64,000 nucleotides of DNA from Purshia tridentata (GCA_003254885.1 QANT01001562.1:60439-124438); one strand, 5' to 3'; positions 11,991 to 26,180 are shown, counted from the stretch's first letter. Translations and numbers: made by a program. Notes: generated by a model from the sequence alone, not told the origin.

Positions 11991-14095
11991 TCACACATCA
12001 TTGCCTGTTCACAAAAAAAAAATCACAGAAATAAAAGTCATGACTATTTCTCTAACAAACTTTGCCTTAATTAATTAGTTTCAAGGGGTTTAATTTCAAT
12101 TCTATTGGAGGTGCTGGTTGTTAAGTAAGTTGGCAATTACCTATCAAGTTATGAAGGAATACTACATATATATATATTGAGTTTAAGAATGTCAACGTCC
12201 ATATATATTTGACAATTTTCCGTAGTTAATTTCAAGGGTTTCTCTGGTTTCCAAACATAAATATATAACCTATCATTTTGTTTCCATAACTTCCATGCAT
12301 GATTGTTTATCGCAAAATTACCAGTCTTAATTCTCTGAATGTTGCCTACGTAATGTTATTCCAAAGTTCCAAACCATTGTTCTCTTATGATCATATATAT
12401 TTAAATATATATATAATAGAACACTGTTTGTCAACCAAATTGATATAAAATTTTTTTTTTAAAATGTCCACTATATCTCTATTTCATCAACAATTTTAAT
12501 AGCCAAAATTGCTATAATAATTACATATCTTCTACTTCAATCTTGTCCAAATTGTGATTGTCATCACATCTCACATACACATACGCGATGCGCATGTTGT
12601 CACGCCCCAACCCGGGATTAAAGAGTAAATCCCGAATTAGGGAGTGAATCAAATATTTATTAGCTAAAATCAGGTTATTACATGTTAACTCATCTAATGA
12701 AATTTAACTCGATTAAGTATTTATTTCAGTTTTTAAAAATGAAGTTTAAAAGCTTACAACGTAACGTTCAAATAACATTAGGTTTTTAGAGTCAATTTAT
12801 TCAAACAAAAAAAAAAGTTTTTAGAGTTAATTTCAGTGGTGGTGAGAGATGATGAAATAATAGGTTATGATTTAAATAGGTTAAGAGTTTGATATATTAC
12901 CCCAATGTAACAAAAAATAATATATTAACACTTTATAATGAAATTTCATACTATTTTCTATATACTCATAAATAATACAATTAAAGAGGCTGACAAATGC
13001 AGAAATTATAAGTACAATCCCACTTGATCTAGATTGATGAACCCGGGTTTGAAATGCAGAACTTTCTGATATATACCAAAACCTCTGATACATACATGTT
13101 GCACAACCGTTTCGAATATAAATACTTAAAACTTAAACTATTTAGAAATGAATTATATGCATTGAAGCTGACAAATCAATGCACCAAATACTGGATATTC
13201 AGACCAAGTCCAACACAAAGCTAGCAAAGTCAAGTTGGTGGGGCCGGCAGCAGGTGATTGGGGATCGTGGAACAATATTTGCTAAATTGATATTAATCTT
13301 ATGGATATGAACTTAATTATCAAGTCAAGTCACGAAGCAATTGGAAATTAAATACTCATATGGATTGAGTTAAAAAGATTGAAATACTGATTGTTATGGG
13401 TTGAAAATTCATTTCGCATGAGTCATGCATGAGTGGACACAATGACAGTACACCTAATGACCTCTTTGAAATTCTGAGGAAAAGTGGGTAAAGGAACTTT
13501 TATTCCTATAAAGTATAAACATGGTTACATGGTGTTTGTTCAACTCTTTTTCCTCTTTGTTGAAATGGGCTTGCATTAACACAACCCAAAAGGGAAAGAT
13601 TACATAAACACACAGGCCTAACGAAGCTTACATCAACAGAACACCAAAAATGGCCCAGCAACTAAGTTCAGAAAGGACAACCATAAAAAGGGTAGGGGGT
13701 CCAAAAGAAACAGTAAACCCCCCAAAACGAAGCCCCAAATCACTCTAACCCTAAAACATGACGTATGGGTCAAAATCAGACTAGGATTATTTTGGCATAA
13801 TGTATAGGACTCTAGAGCAATAGCCCCTTTAAAAGTTTGTGGCTGCTTGACATCAAATAATAAAGTATGATTTGAACTTTCGAAGGGTGAAAATTGACGT
13901 GTCTCTTGGAGATCCTCTAAGTTGGCACTTGGTAATGGATAAAGTTGTGGGTAATGTTTGTCAGGAATTTGTTCAGGCCGAAAAGAAATAGTACTATGGA
14001 ATATGATTGTCAACATCCTCATGAAGATGTCTAAGGGCAATACCACGCTATAGTTAAATGGATAGATAAAGATTGTAATTGTTAATAACAACAAC

Positions 14096-14177
14096 GTCGC
14101 TTTGGCCGAGTGGTTAAGGCGTGTGCCTGCTAAGTACATGGGGTTTCCCCGCGAGAGTTCGAATCTCTCAGGCGACG
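14096..14177 (+). tRNA. tRNA-Ser (GCU)
   Basis: An 82-base type-II tRNA. Acceptor strands GTCGCTT (14096-14102) and AGGCGAC (14170-14176) pair with one G-U; the D-arm contains GGCCGAGTGGTTAAGGC, the anticodon loop is CTGCTAA (anticodon GCU), there is a long variable arm (ATGGGGTTTCCCC), and the T-arm is GAGAGTTCGAATCTCTC. Discriminator G, no encoded CCA and no intron. A TTTTTT terminator follows at about 14189 and CAACAACAAC lies just upstream, as usual for plant Pol III tRNA genes. It looks functional. Confidence 0.95.
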
Positions 14178-15729
14178 TTTACATCTTCTTTTTTCCTATT
14201 TCTTTTTTGTGTTATTTTCTCCTGCCCCCGCGAATGAAGGTTCCACAAACCATCATTTTTTTTCTCTTTTCTAATCACAACTATTTTTATTTCAGACTAA
14301 TAAAAATTCTTCATTATTTCAGAAAAAAAAAAAATTCTAACAATTATTGGATCTAATTTGGATCCACAATTAGTGGTTACCTTTTAGCAATTAGATGAAC
14401 TCCTTCCTCAGTTGCTACCTCCCCTGCCAACTGTCTTTCCCATTTGAGCTTGAATTAGGTCCACCCAAATTCTGATGAGATATTCTTCTTATATAAACTA
14501 TTATTAAGTGGTCAACAAACCACACAAATTAAGAGCCTTCAATATTTTTTGGTGGATATCATTGGCCCATTTCTTAGTGGTACTTTTTATTCAAACGGGG
14601 AATGACCCAAAACTTGAACATGGGAGTTGAGTTGTGCAAGTAAAATATAAAAAAGGTAAAACCAGAAAAAGGAAGGCTCATATTAAATGCATGTGTAATA
14701 TTCTCTCAAAAGGCCAAAGAAAAAGGAAAATATAGCTGAAAGTAGCCAAAAGAGAACAATTTTTGAGAACCTGGTAGCAAAGTTGTGAATATGGAATGAG
14801 AATTTGGGTGATGCAATTTCATTGTGATGGATGGAGGGTTGCCCTTCGTTTATTATATATGTGCTGTGCATGTGTATGCCACAGGAGTCACGACTATGAC
14901 TCTTTGAATGCTTCCGGACCCATGCTTTTCAACCTGAGGCTACTGTGGAAGATTCTTCAACACAATTATGCTTCCAGATTGAAGTTGAAGGCAAAAGAAT
15001 GAAAATAAGAATAAAATTTTTAATTAGATAGTAATAATACAAATCAATTGTCTATTGAGTAATTTTTGAAATGCTTTTCACGAATGAAATTATAAAACAA
15101 GTGAATAAAACGTTGTGCGCGTGGATGGATCATGGAGGAGAAGTCAAGCAGGAGCTGCTTAAATAAATAGTAAAAACTGATGTAGAAGACAAGAAATCCT
15201 TCAAAAGAGAAAGTAAATAAATAAATCATTGAATGAATTTTGAAGTTTTTTAATTAGGACCGGCTCCTACAAAGTTGGGGTGGGCCGACGGCTGAGAGCA
15301 CTCGGTCAGTCGCGTCCAAGTCTGAAGCCCAGTGTCTGTATTAGGGCACCTGTTGGTCCTTCTGGGTCCCACTCCCATCAACCCAACCGCGTCTGGACCC
15401 GCGGCGCATCTGGCATCTCCTTCTTCCCTCCTTCCCCACTTAACTACTATAAATAGGCTCTCCACTCTCTCAGCCTTCAACTCACAACTCTCAACCCCAA
15501 CTCAATTTCTTGATGCCTATGTCTCAGAGGCCCAGCGTCCCTCACTCCTCCTCCGTAGCCTTTGCTCTCCATTCCCATCTCCTCATCTCCAGTGAAATGA
15601 ACTCCAGCTCCTACTGGTCTTAACCCTATTTTTCCTCTCAAATTTTGCTCCTTTAACCCAAAAACCATTCTTTCATTCATTCTAACCCAAAAAGACACAA
15701 CCTTTTAATCCTTTAACCAACTTTACCAA
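14178..15729. other. Intergenic region and carrier promoter
   Basis: AT-rich DNA without a supported gene until the promoter of the dicarboxylate carrier. From about 15260 the base composition shifts to C-rich, with the TATA box at 15448 and a pyrimidine-rich leader up to the ATG at 15730. Confidence 0.6.
15448..15455 (+). promoter_or_regulatory. TATA box of the dicarboxylate carrier gene
   Basis: CTATAAATAGG around 15447-15457 is a near-consensus plant TATA box, about 280 bases before the ATG. The C/T-rich DNA that follows would be a 5' UTR of roughly 250 bases. Confidence 0.7.
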
Positions 15730-16716
15730 ATGGGTCTCAAAGGTTTCGTCGAGGGAGGCATAGCTTCCATTGTCGCCGGCTGTTCCACCCACCCTCTCGA
15801 TCTCATTAAAGTCCGAATGCAGCTCCAGGGCGAAAAGGGTCGACCCGCCCACATCCCACAAGTACAACCCATTCACAATCTTCGACCCGCTTTCGCCTTT
15901 CATTCTTCCCATTCTGCCACCGTGGTCGCTCCGCCTCCTCATGTGGCCGCGCCGCCGCCACGTGTCGGGCCAATTTCCGTCGGTGTCAAGATTGTCCAGA
16001 CCGAAGGCCTCGCCGCTTTGTTCTCCGGCGTCTCCGCCACCGTCCTCCGCCAGACCCTCTACTCCACCACCCGCATGGGCCTCTACGACGTCCTCAAAAC
16101 CAAATGGACAGACCCGGGATCCGGAAACCTCCCCCTGACTCGGAAGATCCTTGCCGGCCTCGTTGCGGGAGGCGTCGGGGCCGCCGTAGGCAACCCTGCC
16201 GACGTGGCCATGGTCCGCATGCAGGCCGACGGGCGTCTGCCGCTGGCGCAGCGCCGCGACTACAAGAACGTAGTTGACGCCATCGCGCGTATGGCGAGGC
16301 AGGAGGGTATTGGTAGCCTGTGGCGCGGGTCGGCACTTACGGTGAACCGCGCGATGATCGTGACGGCGTCGCAGCTGGCGTCGTACGACCAGATCAAGGA
16401 GACAATTATTGAGAGTCACGTAATGGCCGACGGGCTCGGGACGCACGTGACTGCGAGTTTTGCGGCGGGGTTCGTGGCTGCGGTGGCTTCGAACCCGATA
16501 GATGTGATCAAGACGAGGGTTATGAACATGAAGGTCGAGACTGGGAGGGACCCACCTTACAGTGGGGCCCTGGATTGTGCTTTGAAGACTGTGAGGGCTG
16601 AGGGGCCCATGGCCCTCTACAAGGGCTTTATTCCTACGATTTCGAGGCAGGGACCCTTCACAGTGGTGCTGTTTGTCACCCTTGAACAGCTCAGGAAGGT
16701 TTTTAAGGAGTTTTGA
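15730..16716 (+). CDS. DIC2: Mitochondrial dicarboxylate carrier (DIC2/UCP4-like)
   Basis: Intronless gene for a 328-aa inner-membrane mitochondrial carrier that exchanges dicarboxylates such as malate against phosphate or other dicarboxylates. Three carrier repeats are visible, each with the PxD/E signature: HPLDLIKVRMQ (about residue 21), NPADVAMVRMQ (about 155) and NPIDVIKTRVM (about 255). The first matrix loop carries a Pro-rich hydrophilic insert (APPPHVAAPPPRVG), as in plant DICs. Length is close to the Arabidopsis DICs (about 313 aa), which are also intronless. Third positions are strongly GC-rich compared with its neighbours. A start at MGLKGF matches the family. DIC2 rather than DIC1 is suggested by its place next to REN1; the sequence alone does not separate them. 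Confidence 0.95.
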   Translation: MGLKGFVEGGIASIVAGCSTHPLDLIKVRMQLQGEKGRPAHIPQVQPIHNLRPAFAFHSSHSATVVAPPPHVAAPPPRVGPISVGVKIVQTEGLAALFSGVSATVLRQTLYSTTRMGLYDVLKTKWTDPGSGNLPLTRKILAGLVAGGVGAAVGNPADVAMVRMQADGRLPLAQRRDYKNVVDAIARMARQEGIGSLWRGSALTVNRAMIVTASQLASYDQIKETIIESHVMADGLGTHVTASFAAGFVAAVASNPIDVIKTRVMNMKVETGRDPPYSGALDCALKTVRAEGPMALYKGFIPTISRQGPFTVVLFVTLEQLRKVFKEF

Positions 16717-17471
16717 GACCATTCACAGTCTCATAGATGATGATGATAATATTAAAATAATTAGTATTATTGATTAATGCAATTTTTGGGTTTTGGCTAT
16801 TGATTTATCTTATAACAAATTTATAAAGAGTTTTGCTACATTCCAGAATTTGATTACATGCAGCTACTTACAAATCGGATCATGACTCTCCTTCACTCTC
16901 CCAGATTCCATATGGGAGTGTAGCAAGCTAGCTATACTATAACCTGTTTGAATATTCTTTAATTTAAACAAATCCAATATATAAAACTAATAGTTTTGTT
17001 TCTTGTGCAAATATTTGACCAAAAAACAAAAAAAATTGATATATAGACTAACTTTTATTTGACACAGTAATGTCAGTAATGTATGCGATGGCACATTCAA
17101 TCAAACATGGACTGTGATTTGTGTCCATTAAGATTTTATGAGCTTATGCTAAGCAACTGCAACAGAAATTAGATGTTGCATTCATCCATACAATGCATGC
17201 AAAAACCACTAAGCAACTCTGCTGTGTCTGTGTGTCCGCAAAAAATGAGCAGTCAGTGAGGATTACATATCAATCAAGCAGATGCTGCTTCATCTGCACA
17301 TCTGAGCATTAGGAATCATGGACTTGTAGCAGTCCCTTTTGTATGAACTTCCTCACCTTCTACACACTGGTCCATGTCCAGGCTGCCAGCAGCATATTTC
17401 TTTCTATCAAATAAGAAGATCCCATCTGCAAAAACAATCCCTAGCCTTCAGAGAATGTATAGCATCCAGTA
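16717..17471. other. Convergent 3' region between DIC2 and REN1
   Basis: AT-rich DNA holding the 3' UTRs of the carrier (plus) and REN1 (minus). No separate gene or repeat is visible. Confidence 0.6.
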
Positions 17472-20400
17472 TCATCTGGAATCCTTGGGAGATGTAGAAG
17501 ATTTAGTCTCTACGACTCGGTCTTTCTCCACATTAATAGACAGATGGCTTTCTGATTTTCCTCTGTCCAGGCTAGATGGATTTTGGCCTTCTGATTTTTT
17601 TCCTCTATCTGCATAATTGAGTGAATGACTCTCTGATTTTCTAAGTTTCTCTTGCTTTTGAGATGATTGACGTTCAGTACCCGCCCCTTTAGCCTTTTCT
17701 GGGTTTTGGTCCGAAGCCTTGTCTTGGAGTGATTGACCTGAGCCTCGGCCTTGAATTTCATTTGCTATTTGGCTCCGTCGCTCCTTCAAAAAATTCAGTC
17801 GTGATGTCAACTTTGTTATTGCTGAAGTTGTGGAATTACTTCCCTGTTATGCAGAGGCAAAAGAGGTATCAAACTAATTCTACCCTTATATCTAGTCAGA
17901 GCAAGAAACTGAATAATTTTGTGGTTTATTTAATTGATTTTCTCATCCTTCCCTAAAAACCAAAGAAACCATAACAACAATAACCAGCATAATCATCATC
18001 ATGGGTTACTGAAAACTAGATATATGATCCTATACAAGAAAAACGATTGACACGTGCAATGTGGAAAGACACAATATACTCATGAAAACAAATCTTCAGA
18101 TATAATGAATCCTACCTCACCCCCTGAACCAGATTTCTTGGAGTTCGTTGAAGCATTAGGCTTGGTTACCAGTGGCTCTACTACACAAGAATCGGCTGCC
18201 AACCCAACAGATCGGGAGTTGCTTTTTACTGATGCATCAGCCTTCCTCTCACTCGCATTTTCTGTTCCGACTAGATGAGTATCCTGTTGAACCATGCCCA
18301 GATATTAGTTCAATCGAAATTACTAGTTTAAATAATCCACTTCAGCACAAGCTGCTTGCTAACATATTAAGCTCTATCTCCTAAATTTCCTCAGGGCTTA
18401 ATTTAGCTAAAACATAATTATATTAGTTGTAAGCTTGAGCAATGGCAACCCCAGTTAAGTTAGAATTTATTTAGCAGCCAAACTAAACATTTTGATGTTG
18501 TAACTACTGCTCTTCTGAGCCAAACACATTCGCTGAGCAAGTCTTGTTGGCTCATAGTATTGTGCTCATAGTATTGGCTCCTTGTCCACTTTACTCTCTA
18601 TTTGTATTTCTGTTCATGGAACTTAAGTCAAACCATAACTTTTGTTCATGGAGATATCTCAAATGTCAAAATGAATTTACCTTACTTCTCGAAGGGGCTA
18701 AGGCTTCATTGTCCTTCTGTTTATCCTTGTTGTGCCTAAAATAAGACATAGAAAAGGGCGAAAAGAAAGTGCAAATAAGTTACCAAAGGATGACTACCCT
18801 ATCAACATTTTCATGCATCTTATATTGACAAACATAAAAGCATGTCCAAACAAGAATGGGCCACCAAGTAACTAAAGATCTTACTGTTTTGCATGATGAT
18901 CCTGTCTATTTTGTTCACGTTGTTGATTAAGCTGCACACCTAGATCATCAACCTTGTTTGTCAAGTTCGCAACATCAGCCTCTGCATGAGCTATTTCCTC
19001 AAGCTCTGCCCTTGTCTATAGCATATATGCAAGTTAAACAATTGGTGCATAGTCAAAGCTCTTATGCCTTTCCAGTTAAGGAGAGAATACTAACTTTTTC
19101 ATCAACAGTGGCCAAATTGGGTGCACGTCCCTCAGACCTTTTTAGCCCTGCTTCAAGAGCTGCTGCCAAATCCCTCTCCTTCTGTAACTGTTCCTGTAGT
19201 CTTGCCACCTGCAATTAAGTTTAATGCCCAATATCAGTGTTAGCTTTATCATCATGGCTAGTGACCACTGAAGATGTTTACCGTTAAATCGAAAACTCAT
19301 TACTTGATATTCACTAGAAATTGAATAAGCATTTGATTGTATGGAAACAGAAGCTTTTAAAACTTTATTGCCTCTACAGAGAATTAAAAATTCAACATGT
19401 CAAAGACATGGAAAATAAAGGACAGAAATGGGCTTCATAGAAAAATTAGAAAATTCTCCCGTATGGAATTTACTTCTTGCTCGAGAGCTAGACGACGCTG
19501 ATGCAAGGCCTGCTTCTGTTTTTCTAGATTTGTTTGCAGAGCTGCATTCCCTTGGACCTGTAGAGGAACTAACCACTTAGTACTAGAAAATGCCAAAAAA
19601 CTTGATACAAGGTAACTGGAAAGAGAGGTTCTCTCTACCTCTTTTGCAATTTTTTTTTCTAACTCAGATTTAGTCGTCTCAAGCCTCTCAATTGCAGCAC
19701 TTCATACAGGAAGAAAAATTAGATGTAAGAAAATTACAGGTTTGCGAGAAAATACATATTTTCTGGAGTCAAACAGTTGGTGATTATATTTTCTAAAAAA
19801 TCCACTGCATCTGCTAATGGTACCATCAAGAATTCAAGAGTATCACTAATGCCTTAGGGGGAAAAAAGTACTATTGATGTTGAAGTTATGTGTCACCATG
19901 ATTAAAATCTAAAACACATCTATTCTATACGTTGTGCGCTTGTGTGCATATATAGACATCCACAATCGAAGAGACAACATCAAGCATGCGATACAGGGCA
20001 TCTAATGACACTAAACAAGATACAAGAACAACAGAAACATATTATAGGTGAGTTTATACAAGAAAAGTAGCTTTACAGAGATGATATATGCATCACTTAC
20101 TCATCCTCAAGGCCGCTGCAATCAATGGATTCCATGGAAAGGTTCTTCCTTGCCTGGATTCATAATCCACCAGCCCAGGAAAAAAAAACACAAAAAAAAA
20201 ATCCTCTAATTATAGTCACAAGATTAAGAGCATATCATATTCTAGAAAAATTTGAATAAATGACTAAAGGCCATAATTCAAACCACCATATCACCAATCC
20301 AGAGAATATATACTTACACTGGTGCGTCTCCAAACAGTTTGGGGACGACTCTTTGCACTTTGTGCAGGTCCATTGGATATAACTGAAGATTTTTGGATGG

Positions 20401-23400
20401 ATGGAAGACCAGGACCAGTTGACTGGTTTTCTGAACTTGTTTCTCTATAAACATCTCCGACTAGAGGAGACTCATTAGCCAGCTCTGTCAAATCATTTTT
20501 ACTTAAATTCTGCTCATTCTCACCGATTTTTACACCATCTTGAGGCTGCACAATTTTACGCGAGCTTGATGACAACTTTTTCTGAGCTTTACTGTCGTCG
20601 ACTCCATCAGGAGACTTAGAACCTGAGCCAATACCATCACCATCCTACACCCTTAAAGCAGTTAGTATATATGGTGTACTCATATTTTCCATGTTTTATA
20701 GTTTCAGAGCAAAAATAAATAAATAAAAAATGAAGAATGGAATTCTGTGAGAACCAGATGAAAAATACAAGAGTACATAGGCATATGGAGAGGAGGCAGT
20801 GCACTCATTCATGACAACAGAGGAGGGTAAAAAACATCCAAGCGGAAACTAGAGTCACAGTTGCACAGCACAACGAAATTTGTTGGAGAGGGTGAAAAGC
20901 CTAAAGAATCGGTTGAGTAAGATTTTTTAGTTTGGGTATCAGGATTAAATCCTACGACAAAAGAGCTTGAGGACATCAAGACATGAAAACAGTGAATATT
21001 TTATATATATAGGTATCCTACCAAATTTGTCTAGCAAGGTACTAGAAAGCAGTAAGAGATGAACAGGAAGCAGAATACGTAGGTAATGTGACACCTACAG
21101 AAGCACCAATATTAATTTGACTAACTTTGAAGGCACCGGATATTCATTTCAAGGTCTGGCTGGCACTAATATATGGAAGGATCAACTATGCTATGGTTCT
21201 CCAATCATCACAATGTATGTATAGTTTAATGTAGCAGAAAAACTTCCATGGGACGGTTTCCGCCAAATGTGTCTATCTCTATCATCATGTGACAACGCAT
21301 AAAGCATATAGTATCATCCCATGGAAGTTTTTCTCTTAATGCAGATAAAGTCAGAAAATTTAGAAACGAGCCTTATCATCATCGAGATCATTGTCTCCAG
21401 AGCCACCACTCTCACTGCCTGTTCCACTGACAATTTCAACATCATCATCTGTTTCTGCATAAGACCCCTCACCATCAGTTTCATCATCTTCATAGTAATC
21501 GTCATCGTCAGTTGCCCCCTCAGTCTCACTTCCACTTTCTTCTGAGTCACTGTATAGCTCAGGGGACAGGCGACCTTCCTGCAAAAACACTAGTATTTAT
21601 GGATCTCAAAAGTACAAGCCCAAGATGAAGTAATCAGTGACAGAAGTACGGAGAAATAAGACATTTTTTTCAACTTCAAACTTATTGATATTTCAACATC
21701 ATTACTATACAGAACTTCTAATATAGCTTTAGTCACAGTCATTTTCACTGGTCATTGTATTGGACTGTGTTAGATTCTCCTAGAATATAAGAGTAAAGTT
21801 GGTCCACATCCTAACAAACTTACGCTTTAGGGAACAGTGGCAAACCAACAAGCTTTATCATGGTATCAGAGTAGGAGATCCTGAATTAAAATCCCTACAA
21901 TTGCAACCTCCCAATCTAAGTTGAATTCCACTTGTTCGGATCTAGACGTGGAGCTGACCCGCATGTGAGGAGGAGTGTTAGAATCTCTTAGGATATAAGA
22001 ATACTTCTTTCTCTACATCCTAACAGCTTAAGATTTTGGGGATAGTGGTAAATCAACAATCACTCCAAGTCCAATTAATATGGCATCTGACTCCTGACAA
22101 AAGAAGTCAAGATCATATGGCTGATGCCAAGGGGACAGCACCTGGATAACAATTCAAACTTCACTGTATTAACAGAGAAGAAGTAACATTTTATCGAAGA
22201 TGGACTCCAGAACCAGTATAATCCTTCCAAACAATTGTCATTTCTACCATATTTCAATCGAAGTTCTTGTAATGCGAGTCCAAACTCCAAACTCCAAACT
22301 AGTTTTCCCGAAAATATTGAGCTATGTCTTCACATAAACTGTGAAAGATGCTAAGCGACGTAAGAACATCAAAATATTCATGAGCATGCATGTGCATTTT
22401 CAAGTGTGACACAATAATAAGAAGTTTTATCAGAAGTAATTATTTAAAATAAAAAAAAACAGAACTGTGAAAAAGAAAAGGCCTGTTGAAGCGTACCCCA
22501 AATATGTGATCATACTCCTCCAACAAAGTTATAACAATCGCTTGAGCATGATTAGCTGCAGCAGCTGCTTGCAAAAGTTGAACCGAACCATCACCTCCCA
22601 TATCAAAGTCATGATCAATTTCACAATCCCCAGCTAGGAGCGGACGAAGAAGTAAGGGTGCCATGCAAGCTGCGACAGCTGAGTTGCTCATTCGATTCAC
22701 AGCTTTGTGGGAAGCCACAGTTTGCATCATCAGAAGAATTCTGAACCAGGAAAAAGATACAAATTTAAGTTTTATACTTGTATGGATATTGAAGCATTCT
22801 ATTCCCATCCTACAAGCAAATAGGAAGAGATAAATTATGCACATACATATATAAATAACAAACCTAAACTTGACTCATGAAAAACATAACAGCCTTAACT
22901 TTCAAAGGCTTTGCCAACACTATCACATTTCCACCTAAACATTATCTATATATGACTATTTGAAAGGATCTGGCATGGGTGTAGAATATGGATATGTATA
23001 CACCAATATAGAATTTTCTGGCATAACTATGTTCATACGTATACAATATTTTAAGAATACACAAAGAAGTCAGGTAAACTACACTTATCAACCCTGTAAC
23101 TTTTAATTTTTTCAATTTGGTCCCTCTCTTCACGTTCCTTAAATGTTATTGACAAGAAGCCCATCATGTGCTCAGCATGATAGCATAAAAGCCGCAAAAA
23201 TAAAATGAATATTATTCTTAAAAGAAACAATAAGAATAATTATTAAATTAAATATGAAAAACATATAACCTGTTTTTTAACGCTCAAATATACGCGCACA
23301 CACAAAATAGAACAACTCAAAAATCAGATATTGATAGTAACATAAAAAGAACCTTTGCAATAAACGGCGATTCGGCTCTGGGAATGTATCACATATTGTT

Positions 23401-26180
23401 GTGCGCATAGCGTTGATTCTACCACCACGATCATTACCTAATTAATCATTGCAAATTAAAGAAAATCATATCTAAAAATCCCATTGCTATCTTATAGAAC
23501 AAATGCCGCATATAAATTCCAAAAATCCAAATTCAATTGCTCGAAAATGTAAACTTCCTCTCTCACAAAATGACCAGGCTAGATAGTGATCCTAAGTGAA
23601 GGTTTCAAATAATTGTTCATCATAATTTGCCACATATATTGAATAAGGCTTCGTTGAATTGGTCCAAAATCAAAAACATCTTACCAGACTTACGAAAGGC
23701 GTCTAGTAGCGCATTGCAGCAAGATGCAGGGACTGGAGAAGATGGCAACTCCCGGAGGACATACTGGAAATTTGCATCAAGATCAAGACAACAAATATAA
23801 AAACTGCTTCCAGAGAAGACTATAAACTACATCAAGAAATCAACATTTTGTTGTGACAAACAGATACCTTGACACAATCAGCAATAACATGTGCATCCTC
23901 CTCAGCAGAAAACCCAACTTTCCCTGATCCATAAACCAAAAATATTTCAGATATTGACAGCTCCAAAATATAACTTCCTCTCTAGCATATGGCATAAGAA
24001 CGATGCACCCCTTAAAAATAATTATTAGAAAGAAAAAAAAAAAAGAGTCAGGTGTGCAACATGTATCTTATATGCAAAACATAATGATGAAGAAAACGAT
24101 CCACAAATGCTTTATTTAACAATTTTAAATATTAAAAAATTAATGATTAACACCAAATATTGTATTAAAAGAAAAGAAACACTAACCCTGCTCATATTCC
24201 CGTATTCGACATTCAACATCATCAACATCTGCAGCTTGTCGCAAGATCCCTTCTACTTTGACTCCTATTAGTTGCTATCAAATGGTCAGATTCATATAAA
24301 CAAGGAAAACAAATCTGTACCAAAACCAACAATGGAAGAAGTCATATAGGAAAATAATCTCTTTCTCTCTGTGTCAACCACCTCTTTGATGTTTTAATCC
24401 TCCTCTTCCCTTCTTGTTGGTACAACAGAGAAAATAATTATGTTTTAAGCAACAAAACAGTGAAAAAAAATCAGCCGGTGTTCATAAACTGCTACCAGTT
24501 CAGCCAGTTTGTGGTTCAACATGCTCAACCTCTGGCTTACCTTTTTTCTTTTTTTACATCTGGTTGACCTTTTGAATTCATTATACGTTTCCCTTATCAG
24601 TTTCTCATATGGTGCTATAGTATTTGATCACAAACATGTATATATATACTACTAAAGTGAGATGACATATGATAGTGAAATAAGGAGAACGCACCGTTTT
24701 CTTCTATGAACCTAAGGGCCTTTTCCAAGAAAGATGGAGCTCCATCAACATCTTCCAAGGCCAGCAAAACAGGCACCCCAATGATTGCAGATTTCGCCGG
24801 TTTCTCAGGTTGTTTATCCTTTGCTATAAAAGAAATACATAAAAAATTTCAATGAGGTGGAGCAAGCATAACAAGAAAACCTGTGTTACAGATACCAGCC
24901 ATGAAGATACTTCTGAAGCAAGTTGTCTCTTTAGAAATTTTCAGATAGACTTTGGTAAGAAAAAATACATAGCAAAGCTTCTTGCATACCACATAAAGAC
25001 CAAATATATATGATAAAGGCTCAGTTATTGTAGCATGCAAATGGTTTTTATACCAAATCTGGTTTCATGAGACTATGCTGGCAGCTGACAGACAAAATTA
25101 CACACATAGCAAAAATATGTGCAATGTTAAACATTATGTCTCAAGCATCACCATAAGAAGAGCATACACTGGTCCAAAGAACCATCAGCTGAATCAGTCT
25201 GATCATTCCCCAAGATACCATTTTGCCCCACAGCATGAGCTCCACTTGTTGGGGCTTGTGCCAAAGCGTTCTCAAGTGCAGTCTTCCACTCATGTAGATC
25301 CTCCAAAGTTTCAGCCTGAAGAAGCAAGAGAGATCACCTATATGTCAGCAACAGATAGCAAGACCAAAGTAACCTCCATGATCTAACTTCAGGTTCAAAG
25401 GTTTTCAAACTAATCAGCTTAATTTTTTCAACTTCCCAATTTTTGCCCTACGCGAATAAAGCATTATGCACATGTAGTGTCTCATTCTTCTTCCCTTGAA
25501 GTTCTAATTTGGCCACACATTCAAAGCAGTTTTCCAAAAAAGTTTGAAATGATAAAGGGTCGTGCTTTATGCCTTCTAGCCTTTTTATGGCATGATAATT
25601 CGGGTACACATACAGACTACATACTTTCCTGATCAGTTGAATGTAAATTTTATGAGGAATTTGTTTTCTAAGTCAGTTGAATATGTTTTTCATGAGGATT
25701 TTGTTAATAGATCCAGTCAGTTCTAAAGAATTTTCCTATTTACAAAAAAGAAATGGAGAAGCTGAAAATCTAAATGTTCCATTTAAGGCAAAAAAAGCCC
25801 TTAAGTTTTCAACCAAGAAATAATTATAGAAGAGATAAAAAGGAATGCTGCACCTTAAGTGTGAAGGCTCGTCCATCACGACCATCTGGAAAGAGCACAG
25901 TCAAGAGTTTCTTGTCTGCTTTGACAACCACACTAGAAAAATGTACAATTAAATGCTGTGAGATTAGTAATTGGTCTGGTCTCTAATATGAAACAACAGT
26001 AACATAATAGCAGAATAGCAGAGAAATCTAATTTGGAATTACAAGCCAACCTGCCTGAATTGTTGAGGTCAATACCACCAAGGGTCAAATTCACTTCACT
26101 CCCCTTTACAGCAGCACTCTGGCAATGTAGAATTATGGTAGATGAAACGTTTAAACCTTGTTAATGAAACAAGCATGATG

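Larger units (their letters stand above)
10924..14095. other. Intergenic region after PME copy 3
   Basis: No gene is supported over 3.2 kb. It holds the nested foldback/LINE structure at about 11505-11990 (listed separately), a short GC-rich patch at 12599-12640 (TCACGCCCCAACCCGGG), and otherwise AT-rich DNA. The reading frame on the minus strand at 13633-14139 has no recognisable domain and overlaps the tRNA promoter region. Confidence 0.55.

Noticed and set aside
12599-12650. TCACGCCCCAACCCGGG patch as a possible LTR end
   Set aside because: Similar phrases occur at plant repeat ends, but no partner repeat, primer site or target duplication was found nearby.
13633-14139. 168-codon minus-strand frame near the tRNA
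   Set aside because: It overlaps the tRNA 5' end, has no domain and no sign of splicing or conservation.
15682-16722. 346-codon minus-strand frame opposite the dicarboxylate carrier
   Set aside because: It is created by the GC-rich third positions of the carrier gene; the translation is low-complexity Arg/His/Gly-rich and matches nothing.
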